A stretch of DNA of 25,945 bases, taken from positions 1 through 25,945 of the forward strand of contig UQGS01000028.1 in the NCBI GenBank assembly GCA_900540685.1, in the 5' to 3' direction. This stretch comes from an uncultured Catenibacterium sp. (GTDB lineage: Bacteria; Bacillota_I; Bacilli_A; Erysipelotrichales; Coprobacillaceae). The position numbers and the translations under genes were made by a program. This document shows, piece after piece, positions 15,411-21,887 of this stretch (the first letter of the stretch is position 1; the number at the start of each line of letters is the position of its first letter). The notes beneath the pieces are model-generated. The model did not search any database and was not told the DNA's origin. It was given only the letters and a program-made list of their open reading frames with translations.

Positions 15411-15658
15411 TCACGCCGCCTGTCGGCATTCTTCACTGTATGGGGCGGTCAGATGGAAAGAGAAACCGTCAAGATATAACTGGGCATATTCTAATGGCTC
15501 ATCAATGGCAAGTGCGTTTAATGTGCACAATCCGATCCGGGAGTGGTCTTTAAGTTCTTCTCAGCTTCCTAACAGTCAATGCGAAGCGTATAACCAGCAG
15601 AAGTATAAACATCAATGCTGTTCCTGTGTGGATTGTATTCTGCAAATATTTTTATCAT
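15411..15658 (-). pseudogene. Broken small gene of conjugative-element type
   Basis: ATG 15658 has AAGGAG 10 bases upstream and opens MIKIFAEYNPHRNSIDVY followed by TSAGYTLRIDC, then an in-frame TAG (15569-15571, possibly from a TGG codon), then EAEKNLKTTPG. Coding sense then moves to another frame, ending in CTLNALAIDEPLEYAQLYLDG before TGA at 15411. The ending resembles the small DUF6061-like proteins found in Bacillota conjugative elements; this family assignment is from memory and tentative. One stop plus one frameshift make it non-functional. It supports the view that 14.2-15.7 kb is the remains of an integrated element. Confidence 0.55.
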
Positions 15659-15957
15659 CGTATCGAATCTCCTTATCATTCAATCAATCATTCGTTATAA
15701 ACATCAGAAGCATTTCAATCAGTTCACCAAGTCACTTTTATTTTGTGTTATACTGTTTTATAGATTTTTCTTGCCCTTGTATTTGCCCTTATGAGAGTTC
15801 GTAAACACTGACGGGACGATATAACACAAGGGAAATAATAAGGGAAAGCTAACCTGTGATAAACTTAGTGTTTTCAAGGGTTTGAGAGGTATTTGATAAC
15901 AAAATATAACAATTATTAAATTACTTGGAATAGATGAAATCTCAATTCAAGTTTTCT
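15659..15957. other. Gene-free stretch beside the decayed element
   Basis: About 300 AT-rich bases with stops in all frames. The first 30 bases hold the ribosome binding site of the broken gene on the minus strand. The motif ATAACACAAGGGAAATAATAAGGG near 15820-15846 and scattered CAAGGG/AAGGGC words give a weak internal repetition. I see no RNA gene, clear att site or complete promoter on the minus strand. Confidence 0.5.
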
Positions 15958-15986
15958 TTGTTTCTATGTTTTTATAATGCTATAAT
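15958..15986 (+). promoter_or_regulatory. Promoter of the PF06541-type membrane protein gene
   Basis: TTGTTT (15958-15963), a 17-base spacer and TATAAT (15981-15986) lie 30 bases before the ATG at 16016. The gene has a strong GAGGAGG ribosome site. Confidence 0.72.
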
Positions 15987-16015
15987 GGGTAAAATGTCAA
16001 CGAGGAGGTTATTAT

Positions 16016-16756
16016 ATGTTAGATGCATTTGCGAATAACTGGACAATACTTGTTATTTCCTTCTTTATTTATAGTTTCTGTGGATGGATCTGGGAATCAC
16101 TTATCTGCCCTATCGCCACAGGCCATAAGATACACAACAGTGGTTTCTTAACTGGACCTTGTATTCCTATTTATGGATCAGGGGCGATTGTTGTATGTGC
16201 TTTGTTTCCTGTTTCTAAAGACTGGTCACTCATCTTTATAGAAGGAGCTATTGTAGCCTGTACGATTGAATATTTAACTTCTTATTTTATGGAAAAGATG
16301 TTCCATGCAAGATGGTGGGATTATTCTCAAATGAGATTTAATTTGAATGGTCGTATCTGCTTAGAAGGCTTCTTTATCTTTGGTTTCTTCTCTGTCACTG
16401 CAGTAAAGAATGTACAGCCACATCTCACTCATATGCTTATTCAATATGATTATATTCCAATGGTTATTGCTTCTACTGTGTGTATCACACTATTCACAAG
16501 CGACTTAATTACTACATTTGTTGAAGCCACTCATCTTGCGAAAAAGCTTGAGACAGTCTCTCAGGATCTTAAGAAGTTTGCAGATGAACTAGAACTAGAT
16601 ATTCATAATGATATTACAACTGATGATATCTTTAAGATTGGACGTCAATTAAAGGATAGTCACCGTGAACATCTTATTAAGAAATATTCACATCGTCGTT
16701 TAGTCAAGGCATTCCCTGATATCTTAAACAAATATCACGCAAAAACTCAGAAATAA
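16016..16756 (+). CDS. Multi-pass membrane protein, putative ABC-transporter type (PF06541/CmpB-like)
   Basis: 246 residues with about five membrane segments (roughly 10-26, 48-65, 72-92, 113-130 and 147-169) and a charged C-terminal tail of about 75 residues in the cytoplasm. The conserved blocks FIYSFCGWIWES, GFLTGPCIPIYGSGA, EYLTSYFMEKMFHARWWDYS and FNLNGRICLEGFFIFG are those of the family named putative ABC-transporter type IV. No ATPase partner is nearby and the real function of the family is not established. It has its own promoter and terminator, so it is a single-gene unit. Confidence 0.82.
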   Translation: MLDAFANNWTILVISFFIYSFCGWIWESLICPIATGHKIHNSGFLTGPCIPIYGSGAIVVCALFPVSKDWSLIFIEGAIVACTIEYLTSYFMEKMFHARWWDYSQMRFNLNGRICLEGFFIFGFFSVTAVKNVQPHLTHMLIQYDYIPMVIASTVCITLFTSDLITTFVEATHLAKKLETVSQDLKKFADELELDIHNDITTDDIFKIGRQLKDSHREHLIKKYSHRRLVKAFPDILNKYHAKTQK

Positions 16757-16774
16757 CGCATCTGAGTTTTTTTC
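16741..16774 (+). terminator. Terminator after the membrane protein gene
   Basis: AAACTCAG and CTGAGTTT form a perfect 8-bp stem with an 11-base loop holding the stop codon, followed by a T run. Confidence 0.85.
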
Positions 16775-16779
16775 TTTTG

Positions 16780-16793
16780 TGTAAACGTTTATA
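16780..16793 (+). promoter_or_regulatory. cre-like site before the flavodiiron operon
   Basis: TGTAAACGTTTATA matches 13 of 14 positions of the CcpA consensus TGWNANCGNTNWCA and contains the perfect palindrome TAAACGTTTA. It lies 22 bases before the ATG at 16816, overlapping a TATAAT at 16790. CcpA control is inferred; the palindrome could serve another repressor. Confidence 0.5.
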
Positions 16794-16815
16794 ATAAACA
16801 AGAGGAGGTATGACC

Positions 16816-17415
16816 ATGGAAAAGAATGCATTATTTAAACTCAGTTATGGTTTGTATGTATTAGGTGTCAATGATGGTAATAAGCCTAATGGCTGTATTA
16901 TTAATACAGCTGTACAGCTCACAAGTAATCCTTATCGTATTGCAGTGACTGTCAATAAGGAAAATTACACTCATGATGTATTGATGAAGTCAAAGACTAT
17001 GACTTTATCTGTGCTTGATATCACATGCCCTTTTGATATCTTTAAACGATTTGGATTCCAGAGTGGTAAAGAGGTTAATAAGTTTGATGGTTTTGATATG
17101 TATGATTTGAAAGACTCATTACCTTACTTAACACAATATGCGAATGCATATATGAAAGGTCATGTTATAGAGACATTGGATGAGTTAACACATACGATGT
17201 TTATTGTAGAACTTGATGATGCTGTTATCTTAAATGATCATGATTCTATGACATATGATTATTATTTCAAGAATGTGAAACCAAAACCAGAAAAGAAGAA
17301 AAAAGGATGGGTATGTAAGATCTGTGGATGGGTTTATGAAGGTGATAAATTACCTGAGGATTTAATCTGTCCTATCTGTAAACATCCAGCATCTGATTTT
17401 GAGCCACTTAAGTAG
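16816..17415 (+). CDS. Flavin reductase-rubredoxin fusion (high-molecular-weight rubredoxin)
   Basis: 199 residues in two domains. Residues 1-150 are a flavin-reductase-like FMN-binding domain (LYVLGVNDGNKPNGCIINTAVQLTSNP is the family's flavin site). A lysine-rich linker leads to a rubredoxin at about 163-199 with iron ligands C167, C170, C185 and C188. Proteins of this type (Hrb of Moorella and relatives) take electrons from NAD(P)H and pass them to the flavodiiron protein encoded next. I start at ATG 16816, 7 bases after AGAGGAGG; an in-frame ATG at 16810 is too close to that site. Only 12 bases separate it from the flavodiiron gene, so the two form an operon. Confidence 0.9.
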   Translation: MEKNALFKLSYGLYVLGVNDGNKPNGCIINTAVQLTSNPYRIAVTVNKENYTHDVLMKSKTMTLSVLDITCPFDIFKRFGFQSGKEVNKFDGFDMYDLKDSLPYLTQYANAYMKGHVIETLDELTHTMFIVELDDAVILNDHDSMTYDYYFKNVKPKPEKKKKGWVCKICGWVYEGDKLPEDLICPICKHPASDFEPLK

Positions 17416-17427
17416 GAGGAAAAGGGA

Positions 17428-18774
17428 ATGTTTAATGCAAGACAAATAAGTGATGATTTTTATTATGTAGGAGGCAATGATAGACGTTTAGAACTATTTG
17501 AAAATGTTTATCCTATTCCTGATGGTGTCAGTTATAATTCTTATTTATTAGTAGATGATAAGACTGTCTTATTAGATACTGCAGATGCAGCAATTGCCCA
17601 TCAGTTCTTAGAAAACGTTGAACATGTATTAGATAGTAAGCCACTTGATTATGTCGTAGTTAATCATATGGAGCCTGATCATTGTGCCACACTCTGTGAT
17701 ATTGTAGTACGTTATCCTGATGTAAAGATTGTGGGTAATACTATGACATACCGTATGATGAAGCAGTTCTTTGATTTTGATGTAGATAAACATGCTGTTG
17801 TTGTCAAGGAAGGTGACAAGTTAGAAACAGGTCATCATATATTGAACTTCGTTACTACACCAATGGTTCATTGGCCTGAAGTCATGATGACTTATGATTC
17901 TACAACAGGTATCTTATTTAGTGCAGATGCATTTGGTACTTTTGGTGCACTTCATGGCAATCTATTTACAAGTGAAATGGATCTAGATGAATCATTCTGG
18001 AATGAAGCAAGACGTTATTATACAAATATTGTTGGTAAATATGGTGTACAGGTGACTAATGCCTTAAAGAAAGCATCTACTCTTGATATTTCAATGCTTT
18101 GTCCACTGCATGGACCTATCTGGGATGAAGATATTAATTTGATGGTAGAACATACTGCTTCATGGGCAAGTTATACACCTGAAGTAAAAGGTGTCATGAT
18201 TGCATATGGTTCTATTTATGGTGGAACTGCCAATGCAGCTGAGATTCTTGCAAGTAAGTTAAGTGAAAAAGGTATTCACAATATCAAAGTATATGATGTA
18301 TCTAAGACTGATCCATCTTACATCTTATCTGAAAGCTTTAAATATTCTCATTTAGTATTCGCAAGTGCATCTTATAATGCAGGTTTATTTACACCTATGC
18401 AGAACTTATTAGTAGAAATTAAAGAACATCTTTTAAAGAACCGTTCTTGTGTTTTAATTGAAAATGGTACATGGGCACCAAGTGCTAAAAAGACTATGAA
18501 AGCTATTCTTGAACCTCTTGCTTGGAATTATATTGGTGAAGAACTCACTATTAAATCACGTATGAAAGAAACTGATTATGAAAAGATCGAGGCTCTTGCA
18601 GATGTGATTGTAGAAGATATGAGTACAGATCACAAAGAGAAAGAAGAAGCACCAAAACGTAAATGGCGCTGTAAGATCTGCGGTTATGAATATACTGGAG
18701 AAGAACTTCCTGAAGATTTTGTTTGTCCTTTATGTAAACATCCCGTTTCTGATTTTGAAGAAGTAACAGAATAA
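17428..18774 (+). CDS. Flavodiiron protein with C-terminal rubredoxin
   Basis: 448 residues. It reduces O2 to water and/or NO to N2O in the cytoplasm of anaerobes. The beta-lactamase-like diiron domain (about 1-250) has all ligands: H80-x-E82-x-D84-H85, H148, D167 and H228. The flavodoxin domain (about 255-395) starts with the FMN loop YGSIYGGTANA. A rubredoxin (about 412-448) follows with C415, C418, C433 and C436. Fusion to rubredoxin is known in flavorubredoxins, but here the upstream reductase also carries a rubredoxin, so the operon holds two. The ATG has AGGAGG at good spacing and a strong terminator follows. Confidence 0.94.
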   Translation: MFNARQISDDFYYVGGNDRRLELFENVYPIPDGVSYNSYLLVDDKTVLLDTADAAIAHQFLENVEHVLDSKPLDYVVVNHMEPDHCATLCDIVVRYPDVKIVGNTMTYRMMKQFFDFDVDKHAVVVKEGDKLETGHHILNFVTTPMVHWPEVMMTYDSTTGILFSADAFGTFGALHGNLFTSEMDLDESFWNEARRYYTNIVGKYGVQVTNALKKASTLDISMLCPLHGPIWDEDINLMVEHTASWASYTPEVKGVMIAYGSIYGGTANAAEILASKLSEKGIHNIKVYDVSKTDPSYILSESFKYSHLVFASASYNAGLFTPMQNLLVEIKEHLLKNRSCVLIENGTWAPSAKKTMKAILEPLAWNYIGEELTIKSRMKETDYEKIEALADVIVEDMSTDHKEKEEAPKRKWRCKICGYEYTGEELPEDFVCPLCKHPVSDFEEVTE

Positions 18775-18786
18775 TACATACAACCA

Positions 18787-18818
18787 AGCCGAAGAAACAT
18801 TTGTTTCTTCGGCTTTTC
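18787..18818 (+). terminator. Terminator of the flavodiiron operon
   Basis: AGCCGAAGAAAC and GTTTCTTCGGCT form a perfect 12-bp stem with loop ATTT, followed by TTTT. It lies 12 bases after the stop codon. Confidence 0.92.
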
Positions 18819-18820
18819 TA

Positions 18821-18849
18821 TTGACAGCATATAAACATATTCATATAAT
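18821..18849 (+). promoter_or_regulatory. Perfect consensus promoter of the metal-efflux operon with overlapping operator
   Basis: TTGACA (18821-18826), a 17-base spacer and TATAAT (18844-18849) match the sigma-A consensus in every base. ATATAAAC-AT-ATTCATAT at 18829-18846 is an imperfect dyad (6 of 8 pairs) of the kind bound by SmtB/CadC-type sensors and overlaps the -10. A second related arm, GTTTATAT, lies at 18865-18872. A strong promoter held off by a metal-released repressor is the expected design. Confidence 0.85.
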
Positions 18850-18883
18850 TAAATATGTAAAAACGTTTATATGAGGAGGAGCC

Positions 18884-19231
18884 ATGGAAAAGAGAAATGA
18901 ATTTTTAAATGCGAATGAAGATGTTGTGTCAAAGGTATTAGAGAATCAGCCTGATGATGAATATCTTTATGATTTAGCAGATTTATTTAAGACATTTGGT
19001 GATTCTACAAGAATCAAAATCCTCTATGCTTTATTTGAAGGTGAACTATGTGTGGGTGATTTAGCAATAATATTAAAGCTATCTCAGCCAGCTATTAGTC
19101 ATCAGCTTAAAGTATTAAAGGATGCTAAACTAGTCAAGTTTAGAAGAGAAGGAAAGGTTATCTTCTATTCATTAGATGATGATCATGTAAGAAGTATTTT
19201 ATCTATTGGTATGAATCATATTGAAGAGTAA
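18884..19231 (+). CDS. ArsR/SmtB-family metal-sensing repressor
   Basis: 115-residue winged-helix repressor. The helix-turn-helix is LCVGDLAIILKLSQPAISHQL, followed by the wing FRREGKVIFYSL. The C-terminal alpha-5 helix carries D99-x-H101, H112 and E115, the complete D-x-H-x10-H-x2-E zinc site of SmtB/CzrA-type sensors. The alpha-3 site known from ArsR and CadC (CxC) is reduced to one cysteine, C56. Zinc or cobalt sensing through alpha-5 is therefore more likely than arsenic or cadmium/lead sensing, though cadmium may still act. First gene of a three-gene efflux operon, 14 bases before the HMA gene. The ATG follows GAGGAGG. Confidence 0.9.
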   Translation: MEKRNEFLNANEDVVSKVLENQPDDEYLYDLADLFKTFGDSTRIKILYALFEGELCVGDLAIILKLSQPAISHQLKVLKDAKLVKFRREGKVIFYSLDDDHVRSILSIGMNHIEE

Positions 19232-19245
19232 AGGAGAATAATAAT

Positions 19246-19464
19246 ATGAAAAAGACTTATAAGGTAGATGTTGATTGCGCAAATTGTGCAAATAAGATGG
19301 AAGAAGCAGTAAAGAATACTGAAGGTGTTAAGAATGCTACTTTAAGCTTTATGACTTTAAAGTTAAAGGTTGAATTTGAGGATGGTGTAGATCCTCAGGC
19401 AGTTATGGAAAAAGCAAGAGAAAATTGTAAAATTGTCGAGGATGATTGTGAAATCTTCCTTTAA
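19246..19464 (+). CDS. Stand-alone heavy-metal-associated (HMA) domain protein
   Basis: 72 residues forming one ferredoxin-like HMA domain. The metal loop is VDCANCANKMEEAV with the CxxC pair at C12 and C15 preceded by Asp; that DCxxC form is common in zinc/cadmium-type domains, while copper chaperones usually have M-x-C-x-x-C. Further cysteines C46 and C53 are unusual. It sits 15 bases before the ATPase start, and the ATPase lacks its own N-terminal HMA domain, so this protein probably does in trans what that domain normally does in cis. SD AAAGGAG precedes the ATG. Confidence 0.88.
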   Translation: MKKTYKVDVDCANCANKMEEAVKNTEGVKNATLSFMTLKLKVEFEDGVDPQAVMEKARENCKIVEDDCEIFL

Positions 19465-19479
19465 TAAGGAGTGATTGAA

Positions 19480-21357
19480 ATGACAAAGAAGCAAAAGAAT
19501 GTTTTAAATAGAATTATTATTGCGATTGTCTTATTGATTGTGATTACTGTATTTAAGACAGTTAAACCTATACCTGGATATGTAGAGTTTATCCTCTATT
19601 TAATCCCCTACTTTGTGATTGGGCATGATATTTTAAGAAAATCTATTAAGAACATCAGTCATGGTCAGGTATTTGATGAAAACTTCTTAATGGCAGTAGC
19701 TACTATCGGGGCTATGTGTCTTGGTGAATATCTTGAAGGTTCTGCTGTTATGGTTTTCTATCAGATTGGTGAATTATTCCAGAGTATTGCGGTTGGTAAG
19801 AGCCGTAAGAATATTGCGGCTTTAATGGATATACGTCCTGATTATGCCAATATCATGGTGGATGGAGAGATTGAAGAAGTTGATCCTGATGATGTAGAGA
19901 TTGGTAGTGAAATCATTGTGAATCCTGGTGAAAAAGTGCCTATTGATGGAATTATTGTAGAGGGTGATACAACACTCAATACAAGTGCCTTAACAGGTGA
20001 AAGTGTACCACGTAATGCCCATTGTGGTGATGAAATCTATAGTGGTTCTATTAATATGACAGCACGTATCACAATTAAAACAACAAAAGAATTTGGTGAA
20101 TCAACTGTATCCAAGATTCTTGATCTTGTAGAAAACTCAAGTATGAAGAAATCTAAGACAGAAAACTTTATTACTAAGTTTGCGAAATATTATACACCAG
20201 TGGTTTGTTATAGTGCACTCGCTTTGGCTGTGATTCCTCCTGTTGTACTCACAATTATGGGACATCCTGCTCGTATTGGTGACTGGATCTTTAGAGCCCT
20301 CACATTCTTAGTAATCAGCTGTCCTTGTGCTCTTGTTATTTCTATTCCATTAAGTTTCTTTGGTGGTATTGGATGTGCCAGCAAGAATGGTATTCTTGTA
20401 AAAGGTTCTAACTACCTAGAAACATTATCTGATGTTAAATACTTTGTATTTGATAAGACAGGTACACTCACTAAGGGTGTATTTGAAGTCACTGATGTTG
20501 TACCTGCAGAAGGTTTTGATAAAGATAGCTTACTTGAATATGCGGCTTATGCAGAAAGTGCTTCAACTCATCCTATCAGCATCAGCTTAAAGAAAGCTTA
20601 TAATCAGAAGATTGATAATACACTTGTAGAAAACATTCAGGAAATTGCAGGTCATGGTGTAGAAGCAGATTATAATGGTCATCATATTCTTGCAGGTAAT
20701 GCGAAATTAATGAAGTTAAAAGGTATTGATTATAGTGCTTATACAAAGGCTGGTACGCTTGTTTATGTAGCAGTTGATGATAAATATGCAGGCTGTATTG
20801 TGATTTCTGATATTATCAAGGATCATGCAAAAGAAGCCATTAGTGGATTAAAGACATTAGGTGCTAAGGAAACTGTAATGTTGACAGGTGATAGTGCTTC
20901 TACTGCAGATCTTGTAGCCAATACTATTGGCATTGATACAGTACATAGTGAACTTCTTCCTGCAGATAAGGTAGAAGAAGTAGAAAAGTTATTAGTTAAG
21001 AAGTCTGATAAAGAAAAGCTAGCCTTTGTTGGTGATGGTATCAATGATGCACCAGTACTTTCTCGTGCTGATATTGGTATTGCGATGGGTGGACTTGGTA
21101 GTGATGCTGCAATTGAAGCAGCAGATGTCGTATTAATGGATGATGATCCATTAAAGATTTCTCTCGCTATGAAGATTTCTACTAAGACATTAAGAATTGT
21201 AAAACAGAATATTGTCTTTGCGTTAGCTGTTAAGTTCATCTGTTTAGTATTAGGTGCACTTGGTATCGCGAATATGTGGCTTGCCATCTTCGCAGATGTA
21301 GGTGTTATGATTCTTGCAGTAATGAATGCGACACGTGCTCTTACAATTCATAATTAA
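19480..21357 (+). CDS. Heavy-metal-exporting P1B-type ATPase (zinc/cadmium type)
   Basis: 625 residues. It pumps metal ions out of the cell using ATP. In order: N-terminal membrane helices without an HMA domain, actuator loop TGES (172-175), intramembrane CPC (281-283), phosphorylation site D325 in DKTGTLT, the HP motif H364-P365 of heavy-metal pumps, GDGIND (518-523) and the final helices with D606 in IFADVG. CPC plus that Asp in helix 8 is the P1B-2 (ZntA/CadA) signature for Zn, Cd and Pb. I start at ATG 19480, 8 bases after AAGGAG; an in-frame GTG at 19471 overlaps that site. Last gene of the arsR-HMA-ATPase operon. Confidence 0.93.
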   Translation: MTKKQKNVLNRIIIAIVLLIVITVFKTVKPIPGYVEFILYLIPYFVIGHDILRKSIKNISHGQVFDENFLMAVATIGAMCLGEYLEGSAVMVFYQIGELFQSIAVGKSRKNIAALMDIRPDYANIMVDGEIEEVDPDDVEIGSEIIVNPGEKVPIDGIIVEGDTTLNTSALTGESVPRNAHCGDEIYSGSINMTARITIKTTKEFGESTVSKILDLVENSSMKKSKTENFITKFAKYYTPVVCYSALALAVIPPVVLTIMGHPARIGDWIFRALTFLVISCPCALVISIPLSFFGGIGCASKNGILVKGSNYLETLSDVKYFVFDKTGTLTKGVFEVTDVVPAEGFDKDSLLEYAAYAESASTHPISISLKKAYNQKIDNTLVENIQEIAGHGVEADYNGHHILAGNAKLMKLKGIDYSAYTKAGTLVYVAVDDKYAGCIVISDIIKDHAKEAISGLKTLGAKETVMLTGDSASTADLVANTIGIDTVHSELLPADKVEEVEKLLVKKSDKEKLAFVGDGINDAPVLSRADIGIAMGGLGSDAAIEAADVVLMDDDPLKISLAMKISTKTLRIVKQNIVFALAVKFICLVLGALGIANMWLAIFADVGVMILAVMNATRALTIHN

Positions 21358-21381
21358 AGGTATCCTTAGGGATGCCTTTTT
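21356..21381 (+). terminator. Terminator of the metal-efflux operon
   Basis: AAAGGTATCC and GGATGCCTTT form a 10-bp stem with one T-G pair and loop TTAG, followed by TT and C. It starts at the stop codon of the ATPase gene. Confidence 0.82.
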
Positions 21382-21389
21382 CATTGCAT

Positions 21390-21415
21390 AAAAAAACATC
21401 TAGCCAAGCTAGATG
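21390..21415 (-). terminator. Terminator of the deformylase gene
   Basis: On the minus strand CATCTAGC and GCTAGATG form a perfect 8-bp stem with loop TTG, followed by seven T. It overlaps the last codons and the TAG stop. Confidence 0.88.
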
Positions 21416-21822
21416 AGTATACCTTTCAGATGATCACATTCATGCTGAATGATCTGTGCAGTAAAACCACTATATGTTTTAATCTTCTTTTTAAATGATT
21501 CATCAAAGTAAGACACCTTGATTGTTTCATAACGTTTTACAGGTTTTTGTCCTGCATGAGATAAACATCCCTCTTCACATTCATGATAGCTACCACTTGT
21601 TTTAATGATTTCAGGATTATACATGACATGCATCTTATCCTCCTCTAAAAAGATAATAACTGCTTTATTATAGCCAATCATATTCCCTGCCATTCCAACA
21701 CATTCATGTAAATGCGCTTGAAGTGTATCCTTTAAATCAGTTCCAATATATAAATCTTCTTTTGTGGCTTTTTCTGCCACCTGTGATAAGAAGAAGTTAT
21801 CCTTTACTATTTCTTTAATCAT
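21409..21822 (-). CDS. def: Divergent peptide deformylase
   Basis: 137 residues, shorter than the roughly 150-185 of usual deformylases. It removes the formyl group from N-terminal methionine using a metal ion. Motif 2 EGCLS (metal ligand C86) and motif 3 QHECDH (H127, E128, H131) are intact. Motif 1, normally GxGLAAxQ, reads CVGMAGNMIG, without the usual glutamine. This form occurs in a set of short clostridial deformylase-like proteins, whose cellular role is less certain. ATG with AGGAGG 7 bases upstream. It stands alone between two terminators, away from fmt or other translation genes, so a second, special-purpose enzyme is likely. Confidence 0.86.
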   Translation of the reverse strand: MIKEIVKDNFFLSQVAEKATKEDLYIGTDLKDTLQAHLHECVGMAGNMIGYNKAVIIFLEEDKMHVMYNPEIIKTSGSYHECEEGCLSHAGQKPVKRYETIKVSYFDESFKKKIKTYSGFTAQIIQHECDHLKGILI

Positions 21823-21854
21823 TACTTCATCCTCCTGAAATCCATTATAACATA

Positions 21855-21880
21855 AGAAAACAGGCTCATATGAGCCTGTT
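21855..21880 (-). terminator. Terminator of the GH4 gene
   Basis: The 22-base perfect palindrome AACAGGCTCATATGAGCCTGTT at 21859-21880 can fold into a 9-10 bp stem. On the minus strand TTTTCTTATG follows. It lies 7 bases beyond the GH4 stop. Confidence 0.8.
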
Positions 21881-21887
21881 CAACATA

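Noticed and set aside
15348..15428. Possible CRISPR-like or iteron array
   Set aside because: Only two full copies with a one-base joint and no spacers; the unit length of eight codons and coding sense on the minus strand explain it better.
15820..15910. Possible attachment site or recombinase remnant near the CAAGGG/AAGGG words
   Set aside because: No recombinase gene, no matching copy at the other side of the decayed element, and only weak internal repetition.
20823..21287. Long minus-strand frame (154 codons) inside the ATPase gene
   Set aside because: It is the complement of highly conserved P-type ATPase codons, has no ribosome site and resembles no protein.
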